A DNA stretch of 64,000 nucleotides from Nitrobacter sp035546855. GTDB taxonomy: Bacteria; Pseudomonadota; Alphaproteobacteria; Rhizobiales; Xanthobacteraceae. A program made the position numbers and the translations under genes. Shown piece after piece: positions 58,749-64,000 of this stretch. The stretch is taken from NCBI GenBank assembly GCA_035546855.1, contig DASZVY010000096.1, positions 1-64,000 on the forward strand, given 5' to 3'. Each line of letters starts with the position of its first letter. Within the stretch, counting starts at the first letter, position 1. Below the pieces are notes generated by a model, which saw only the letters and a list, made by a program, of their open reading frames with translations, was not told where the DNA came from and ran no database searches.

Positions 58749-60398
58749 ATGCTGGTCCCTGAGTGGGTTTATGACAATTCCGCGATTCCTGACCCCTACG
58801 GGTACGGCGAAAGGGCGGTTAATTGGGCGTTGCGTTTAAAGCATCCTGCGAACCCGGCTCCGGGCCATCCTTTCCAGTTGGACCGATGGCAGCGTCGCGT
58901 CATTAAGCGGATTTTCGGGCCTCGTTACACTGAAGACGTGTTCGACGAGTCGACCGGCATCTTATTGCACCGGCAAGGCGAACGCATCGTCCGCACGGTT
59001 TATATGCGGGTTCCAAGAGGCGCAAGAAAGACTAGCCTGGGAGCCCTTTGCGTGCTGCTGAAATTGTGTGGGCCAGAAAGATCGGAGGGCGGTCGCATCA
59101 TCGGCGCGGCGGCGGCGCACAAGCAAGCGCTCGAATTGTTTGATGAGACCAAACTAATCATAAACAACGACAAGCGCCTTCGGAAACATTTGAAGGTATA
59201 TGAAGGCGCAAAGACTAGCGTCACATGCTCGAAGTTCAATTCGAAATATCGAGCCGTTTCCAGTGAGGGTAAATCCCTTCACGGATTGACGTTCAATTAT
59301 TGTCACGTTGACGAAAGCCACGCTCTCGATACCAACAAAGGCCGCGAGTTGTGGCATGCGCTCGACAGCGCAATGGTGAAAATCAGAGACACGTTGATGA
59401 TCGTGACGACGACGGCTGGTCACGGCACGGAGTCGGTCGGTTACGAATTAGATCAGCGCGCCGTTAGAATCCAAAAAGGCGAAGTTACAGACCCTTCGTT
59501 TCTGCCAATTATATTTGGTCTAGAGAACGAAGATGGCGAAGCCTGGCGAGACGAGCAGACGTGGCTCCGAGTCAATCCCGGTATGCGGTTCGGATACCCC
59601 GACCTGGCAAGCTATCGGATCAAGGCGGAGGAGGCGAAGCATTCACCATCCGCCGCCTATTCGTTCAAAATGTACAATCTGTGCCTTTGGCAAGAGGCGA
59701 CAACATCCTCTTACATTGCGCCTGAAATATACGACAAGGGTGATCGTCCGATACCCGACGATATCAATGGGCTGCCGTGCTGGATTGGCGTCGACATGTC
59801 GCGCACGACCGATTTGTCCGCAGTGGTGGCATGCGTGAAATACGGCGACGAATTTGTGTTACTGCCGCATTTCTTTTGCCCTGCGGACGACATCGTAAAG
59901 CGCGGCAATCACGATGGCGTCGACTACGATACCTGGTCGAAAACGGGATATCTGACGGCCACCGAGGGCAGTTCGATCGACTACGAAGCGGTGAAAGCCT
60001 GCATTCGCGGGCTATGTGAACGCTTCGACGTGCGCGAGGTGAATTTTGATCCGGCTTACGCCATGCCGGTTGCAAACCCGCTCACTGACGAGGGCTACCC
60101 GACATCAACCATCAAGCAGGGCTATATCACGCAGTCTCCGATGCTGAACGCGTTGGAAAAGGCGTTCCTCGACGGAAAGATTATCCACGCGGGACAACCG
60201 GTGCTGCGCTGGAATTTCATGAATGTGCAATTGCAGATCATCGATGCCGCGGGATCACGCAAGATAGATAAGCGGCGATCTAAAGATAGGATCGATGGCG
60301 TAGCGGCCTCGTGGATGGCAGTTGGTCGTGCCGCCGCCGTGGAGCAGACCTCGATTTACGATTCCCCGAACTGGTCCGATGAAATGGCGTGGGCATGA
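58749..60398 (+). CDS. Phage terminase large subunit
   Basis: 549 residues. N-terminal ATPase with a Walker A-like VPRGARKTS and Walker B CHVDESHAL; C-terminal nuclease with acidic motif around WIGVDMSRTTDLSA and later Asp/Glu (NFDPAYAMP). It pumps DNA into the procapsid. The gene directly follows TerS with no spacing. It is not next to the portal, unlike most HK97-type phages. Confidence 0.93.
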   Translation: MLVPEWVYDNSAIPDPYGYGERAVNWALRLKHPANPAPGHPFQLDRWQRRVIKRIFGPRYTEDVFDESTGILLHRQGERIVRTVYMRVPRGARKTSLGALCVLLKLCGPERSEGGRIIGAAAAHKQALELFDETKLIINNDKRLRKHLKVYEGAKTSVTCSKFNSKYRAVSSEGKSLHGLTFNYCHVDESHALDTNKGRELWHALDSAMVKIRDTLMIVTTTAGHGTESVGYELDQRAVRIQKGEVTDPSFLPIIFGLENEDGEAWRDEQTWLRVNPGMRFGYPDLASYRIKAEEAKHSPSAAYSFKMYNLCLWQEATTSSYIAPEIYDKGDRPIPDDINGLPCWIGVDMSRTTDLSAVVACVKYGDEFVLLPHFFCPADDIVKRGNHDGVDYDTWSKTGYLTATEGSSIDYEAVKACIRGLCERFDVREVNFDPAYAMPVANPLTDEGYPTSTIKQGYITQSPMLNALEKAFLDGKIIHAGQPVLRWNFMNVQLQIIDAAGSRKIDKRRSKDRIDGVAASWMAVGRAAAVEQTSIYDSPNWSDEMAWA

Positions 60399-60871
60399 GC
60401 GACGACAACAGCGATTTTGACGCTTACATGAACAGCCTGCCGGATCGGATCCGGGCCGAATTGTCTGGCGCGGTTCAGGCGCAGGCGGAAATGTTGTCCG
60501 ATGCACAGCGTCAGGCGGCGCAATCCTTGGAAGATGAATCCATAACGGGAGCCCTTGCGGAGTCGTGCATGGTCGTTCCGACCGATGATCCGCTTGCCTT
60601 CACTGTCCAGGCCGGTGGTCAACCGACAACTTACGTTTACGACCGATGGACTGATTACCAGTCCGAGGTTGTGATTGATGGCCGCAATAACGAAGGCATT
60701 AAGAAGGCTCGCAAGGGCACGGGCCACGCCGTGACGTTTGACCATGCCATCGCTTTTGAATTCGGCACTTCCCGCCAGCACGCCAAGCCATTCTTTTGGC
60801 CGACATACCGAGCGAAGCGGGCAGGGATCGAAGATGCAATCAGTAAAGCAGTGGAGAAAGCGCTAAAATGA
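60395..60871 (+). CDS. HK97 gp10-like tail-completion protein
   Basis: 158 residues, ATGA overlap with TerL. The family pattern is present: LPDRIRAELSGAVQAQAEMLSDAQRQAAQ, RWTDYQSEVVIDGRN, FEFGTSRQHAKPFFWPTYRAKRAGIEDAISKAVEKAL. It acts at the head-tail joint. Some members are labelled minor head or neck protein. Confidence 0.8.
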   Translation: MSDDNSDFDAYMNSLPDRIRAELSGAVQAQAEMLSDAQRQAAQSLEDESITGALAESCMVVPTDDPLAFTVQAGGQPTTYVYDRWTDYQSEVVIDGRNNEGIKKARKGTGHAVTFDHAIAFEFGTSRQHAKPFFWPTYRAKRAGIEDAISKAVEKALK

Positions 60872-61209
60872 GTGCAGCAGCACGGGAAGTGACATGGGCC
60901 GGCGGCACGCATGTCTTTGATTTGAATTCGAGGCGTGTCGCCTGGATGCTGAATGACGGCTTTCCCGGTCAGTATGGTCCAACCGTTGCTGCGGTCCTGA
61001 GACGATTTGATGAGCAGGTATATTCGCCCGCCGACATCGAAAACGTATTTCGCATTGGCATGCTCGGCGGCGGCATGTTGGAGTCGGATGTCGAAGCGCT
61101 GATTGAAGCGCACGTTCGTGGACAGCCATTGGCTCCGCTTGCGTTGATCGCATTCGGTCTCGTCACCGCAGTTTTTATTGGAGCAGAGAATGTCGACACC
61201 GACGCTTAA
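60868..61209 (+). CDS. Gene-transfer-agent family tail chaperone-like protein
   Basis: 113 residues, ATGA overlap with gp10. The pattern VAAVLRRFDEQVYSPADIENVFRIGMLGGGMLESDVEALIEAHVRGQPLAP and WMLNDGFPGQYG are features of the GTA gp10/TAC_11 family, chaperones of tail assembly. It comes just before the tape-measure gene, where the tail chaperone always sits. Confidence 0.8.
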   Translation: MSAAAREVTWAGGTHVFDLNSRRVAWMLNDGFPGQYGPTVAAVLRRFDEQVYSPADIENVFRIGMLGGGMLESDVEALIEAHVRGQPLAPLALIAFGLVTAVFIGAENVDTDA

Positions 61210-63400
61210 CGTCACAGTCCGCGCGAACACTGACAAATTCAAGTCGGACATGAATCTGACGACGGAGCTTGCACACAGCGCTGTCAGACGCGTGACTGCA
61301 TCGGTCATTGAGATGAACGCTGGCTGGTTGGCGTCGCAAGGTGCGATCGGCGGCGCAACGATTGCTGTCGGCCGCTTTCTGCCGGTCATCAATCAAGTAT
61401 TGCTGGCCTACACCGCGATCAAGGGAGCCTTCGATCTTGTTGGGTACAGTATCGACCTAGCGAATAAGAAAATCGCGGACTGGAACGATCTTGCCGACAA
61501 GGCGAATGCTTCCGGCTTCAGCACCGACTTTTTTCAGCGCATCACCAAATCCGGCGGTGAGGCTCGCGACAAGATCGACGATTTGACCGCGTCGCTCAAG
61601 AAATTCAATGACGCCACACAGCCGAAGCTTGGCGGATCCGATGTTCAGCAGCGGCTAGACAGCCTGACCAAGGCAGGCAATTTTCAGGGCAACACGGGTA
61701 TTAGCGCGCTGGGATTAGCAAACGACTCCGAAACCCGTCTGCGAGCCATCGTATCGCTGATCGACCAGGCGATGAACAAGGGCGAACGGCTGGCAGCGCT
61801 CGACCTGGCCGGTACCGCATTTGGTCCATCCGTACAGAAGGCGCTTACAGCGGATTCCGGCTATCTGGACGATATGCTCAAACGTGCCGACGCCATGAGC
61901 AAGGCGCAACTTGTGTCGCCAGAAGACGTCGGCCGTGCGATCGAACTGAAGGAGCGGATGGACGCGGCGCAACAGACGCTTGCGACAAAGTGGAAGCCTA
62001 TTCAGGACGACCTTGCCAAGGTTGGCATGAACTACCACGAGGCATGGGTCAGCATTAATGAAGACCTGGCCGAAGCCGTCGGCTATGCCACCGCACTTTA
62101 TACAGCCTTGAAGCAGGTACCCGATTGGTTCGCCAACCGGATCGGCGGTGCGTCCATCTGGACCAGTTTGACGAATGCCACGACGACGCCGGAATCCCGT
62201 GCGGCATCGGAAGCGGCCTACGGTATTTCCAGTGACCCGCACGACATCGGCATGGTCGCCGCGAACGCTAAGCTGACTGCGGCGCTGCAGAACCATGCGA
62301 ACGTCACGAACGCGATGCAGCAGGCGACGACAGTTGCTTATGGTCCGCTACCGGATAAATCGAAGAACGATAAGGGCGACCAGTCCGATACTGCCGACGC
62401 ATACGACCATGCGACCGAATCCATTGAAAAGCACACCGCTCGACTCCAAGCGGATACGGATGCGGTCGGGAAGGGCGCCGCTGCCCAGGAGGAGCTGCGT
62501 GCCGAAGCCACGTTGCTGACCGCGGCACAGCAAGCGGGCCTTCCTGTCACGCAGAAGATGCGGGATCAGATTCAAGACCTGGCACAGGACGCCGGCGATG
62601 CCGCAGAGGCACTGGCGAAGGCGCGTGTTGCCAGCCAAATCAGCGTCGATAAGCAGACGGCCTTCCTGACGCCGGAGGATGCGCAGATCGCGCGTCAACT
62701 CGCCAGCATCTATGGCGACGACATTCCGGCTGCTCTGGCTTCGTCTGAGGCCGCTGCGATGCGCTTCAACAATGCGCTGCGCACCGTCGGGACGCTCGGT
62801 CAGGACGTCACGAAGGGGTTCGCGGTCGATTTCGAGACGGCAATCCGCAACGGATCGAGCGCCTTTGACGCGCTCAAGACGGCCGGCGAAAATGCCCTTA
62901 GCAAGATCGCGGACAAACTGACCAGCATGGCGGTCGATAATCTGTGGTCCAAGGCGTTCGGCGGCGCGTCGAGTGGAGGCGGGTTGCTGTCGCTGCTCGG
63001 AATTGGCGCATCGTCCGCCACCGCGGGAGCTACGTGGTCCTCCGGTCTAGGCGCGGGCACTGGTGGCCTGTCGTTTCCGATGTTCGCCAGTGGCACCGAC
63101 AGCGCACCGGGCGGCTTGGCGATCGTCGGCGAAAAGGGACCGGAACTCGTCAACCTGCCGAAGGGTTCGCAGGTCGTTCCGAACGGCCCGACCATGGCGG
63201 CGCTGAATGGCGGCGGTAGTTCGTCACAGGACATCAATATCAACGTCACCGTGTCTGGTGCCCGCGGGAGCCAGGAAATCGCCGATGCGGTCAATGCAGG
63301 AGTAGGGCAGGCGCTCACGGCTTATCGGAAGTCACCGCAGTTCACGCATGACGTCGGTAACGCGAATATCAAGGCTGGCAAGTTGCGGGTCGGACGATGA
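61190..63400 (+). CDS. Phage tail tape measure protein
   Basis: 736 residues. Start ATG (MSTPTLNVTVRANTDKFKSD) 20 nt before the chaperone stop. It has a helical, Ala-rich body with an N-terminal hydrophobic segment (about residues 58-85), and a C-terminal segment FASGTDSAPGGLAIVGEKGPELVNLPKGSQVVPN that is typical of tape measure or tail-length proteins of lambda-type siphophages. It sets tail length: about 736 residues fits a tail near 110 nm by the usual ~1.5 A per residue rule (inference). Confidence 0.9.
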   Translation: MSTPTLNVTVRANTDKFKSDMNLTTELAHSAVRRVTASVIEMNAGWLASQGAIGGATIAVGRFLPVINQVLLAYTAIKGAFDLVGYSIDLANKKIADWNDLADKANASGFSTDFFQRITKSGGEARDKIDDLTASLKKFNDATQPKLGGSDVQQRLDSLTKAGNFQGNTGISALGLANDSETRLRAIVSLIDQAMNKGERLAALDLAGTAFGPSVQKALTADSGYLDDMLKRADAMSKAQLVSPEDVGRAIELKERMDAAQQTLATKWKPIQDDLAKVGMNYHEAWVSINEDLAEAVGYATALYTALKQVPDWFANRIGGASIWTSLTNATTTPESRAASEAAYGISSDPHDIGMVAANAKLTAALQNHANVTNAMQQATTVAYGPLPDKSKNDKGDQSDTADAYDHATESIEKHTARLQADTDAVGKGAAAQEELRAEATLLTAAQQAGLPVTQKMRDQIQDLAQDAGDAAEALAKARVASQISVDKQTAFLTPEDAQIARQLASIYGDDIPAALASSEAAAMRFNNALRTVGTLGQDVTKGFAVDFETAIRNGSSAFDALKTAGENALSKIADKLTSMAVDNLWSKAFGGASSGGGLLSLLGIGASSATAGATWSSGLGAGTGGLSFPMFASGTDSAPGGLAIVGEKGPELVNLPKGSQVVPNGPTMAALNGGGSSSQDININVTVSGARGSQEIADAVNAGVGQALTAYRKSPQFTHDVGNANIKAGKLRVGR

Positions 63401-63777
63401 TCGACCTCCAATGGCTCTCGGATGAACTGTGCACGATCCTGCGGTGGCAACTAGAGCATCCAGGCGACCATGACGGCCCGGAAGTGCCATGGGCCGGTCA
63501 GCGGGTGTGGGGAATCTTCCTCGACGTGCACGCAACTCGCGGCAGCAACGGCTTTGGTGCCAATCCGATCTCGTACGGCGAAATAGAATCCTGGTCACGG
63601 CTACGGCGCGAACCCGTGCGGCCTTTTGAGATGGACATCATCCGGGCGCTTGATATCGCGTACCTCGAAGCCGTCGCGAAAAAGGCGGAGGCGCAAGCGA
63701 CACCGGAGCAGCCGCAGGTCAGCGGTCGCAAGCTGTCGCCGGCGCTGTTCGATGCGGTGTTTGCGGGGTTGAAATGA
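63397..63777 (+). CDS. Small tail-module protein, unknown
   Basis: 126 residues, ATGA overlap with the tape measure stop. The first ~45 residues hold WLSDELCTILRWQLEHPGDHDGPEVPWAGQRVWGIF; a later part has ISYGEIESWSRLRREPVRPFEMDIIRALDIAYLEAVA, resembling the small P-E-rich phage proteins that sit next to tail assembly genes. No named family. Confidence 0.6.
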   Translation: MIDLQWLSDELCTILRWQLEHPGDHDGPEVPWAGQRVWGIFLDVHATRGSNGFGANPISYGEIESWSRLRREPVRPFEMDIIRALDIAYLEAVAKKAEAQATPEQPQVSGRKLSPALFDAVFAGLK

Positions 63778-63799
63778 GACTACTCAAAGTTGGAGTAAC

Positions 63800-63838
63800 T
63801 CAGTGACGCCGCGGGCCTCACGACACCAGCGTCACTGA
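63800..63838. terminator. Inverted repeat between convergent genes
   Basis: TCAGTGACGC/GCGTCACTGA, perfect 10-bp stem with a 19-nt loop, between the last tail gene (plus) and the 43-residue protein (minus). Only a short T-run follows on the plus strand, so it is a possible but not certain terminator. Confidence 0.5.
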
Positions 63839-63845
63839 TCTGTAT

Positions 63846-63977
63846 TTATTTCCGTTTTGACTTCGGTTTGTGCTTAGCCTGCGCCAGATCCGATCCGGCT
63901 ACAGACTTAACGGCTTGGCTCTTGCTCGTACGCAGCAACTTTGAAGCCTTGGATGCATCGCGTTTTGATGTGGTCAT
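63846..63977 (-). CDS. 43-residue basic small protein at the right end
   Basis: ATG to TAA gives MTTSKRDASKASKLLRTSKS followed by QAVKSVAGSDLAQAKHKPKS and KRK. It is very basic and Ser/Lys-rich. Similar short proteins with a K-S-V-A-G-S-D/A-L-x-Q core occur on alphaproteobacterial and other mobile elements (from memory). Function unknown. It is on the opposite strand to the phage genes, so it may be a separate moron or belong to another element. Confidence 0.55.
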   Translation of the reverse strand: MTTSKRDASKASKLLRTSKSQAVKSVAGSDLAQAKHKPKSKRK

Positions 63978-64000
63978 TTTGGAGTTTCCTGGTCTGAATG

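Noticed and set aside
63778..64000. attR copy of the tRNA-Arg 3' end at the right edge
   Set aside because: Looked for CTCTCCGAGCGCGCCA-like sequence and found none; the right end must lie outside or be lost.

Overview
The window is a GC-rich alphaproteobacterial chromosome segment, most like the Bradyrhizobium/Rhodopseudomonas/Afipia/Nitrobacter group (Nitrobacteraceae). This rests on the ribosomal protein sequences, the S10-spc-alpha gene order, a short-LID adenylate kinase, an ATP12-type F1 chaperone, a fused indolepyruvate oxidoreductase, and short palindromic repeats of the kind typical of this group. Genus is an inference.

Positions 1-15.2 kb hold the end of rplC and an unbroken ribosomal superoperon: rplD-rplW-rplB-rpsS-rplV-rpsC-rplP-rpmC-rpsQ-rplN-rplX-rplE-rpsN-rpsH-rplF-rplR-rpsE-rpmD-rplO-secY-secY2-adk-rpsM-rpsK-rpoA-rplQ, closed by a strong hairpin. 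Two things are unusual. A second, diverged SecY-like gene sits in tandem behind secY and has lost the key C5 arginine and the charged C4 tip. The next gene, adk, carries a ~105-residue Lys/Arg/Ala-rich histone-H1-like tail. Palindromic repeats have also entered the operon (rpsC/rplP and rpmD/rplO spacers).

15.2-30.4 kb: a quinone-oxidoreductase-like dehydrogenase (minus); a tightly overlapping run degP-like/rarA/rluC/ATP12; a fliK-like gene coupled to a stand-alone FlhB C-terminal-domain protein; a propionyl/acyl-CoA carboxylase beta subunit; an apparently frameshifted DUF4160 gene with its DUF2442 partner; and assorted small proteins (secreted hydrolase-like, TRIC-type channel, GCG_CRPN protein, NIPSNAP and ABM proteins, PEP-mutase/isocitrate-lyase family enzyme, two small single-TM proteins).

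30.7-47.7 kb: a CoA-based catabolic block with fused indolepyruvate ferredoxin oxidoreductase, SCPx-like thiolase, DUF35 protein, double hot-dog hydratase, MFE-2-like SDR, GNAT, DapA-like aldolase, Nudix hydrolase and acyl-CoA ligase (minus). It is followed by a PQQ/cytochrome-c alcohol dehydrogenase, an orphan PAS-PAS histidine kinase and a GrlR-like protein. The thiolase, hydratase and SDR together resemble a split form of the peroxisomal MFE-2/SCPx beta-oxidation set.

47.9-64 kb: a tRNA-Arg(TCG) followed at once by a tyrosine integrase and a prophage or prophage remnant. The early part has an AlpA-like protein, two small ORFs, and a primase/polymerase-helicase followed by a dense cluster of TGTTTC/GAAACA repeats (candidate origin or operator array). 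The late part has an HK97-type portal, protease, capsid, HNH endonuclease, connector/completion proteins, a cold-shock-domain protein, small and large terminase, gp10-like protein, GTA-type tail chaperone, tape measure and a final small protein. The terminase lies downstream of the capsid genes, and no major tail tube, lysis or tail-fibre gene is seen. The right attachment site is not in the window.
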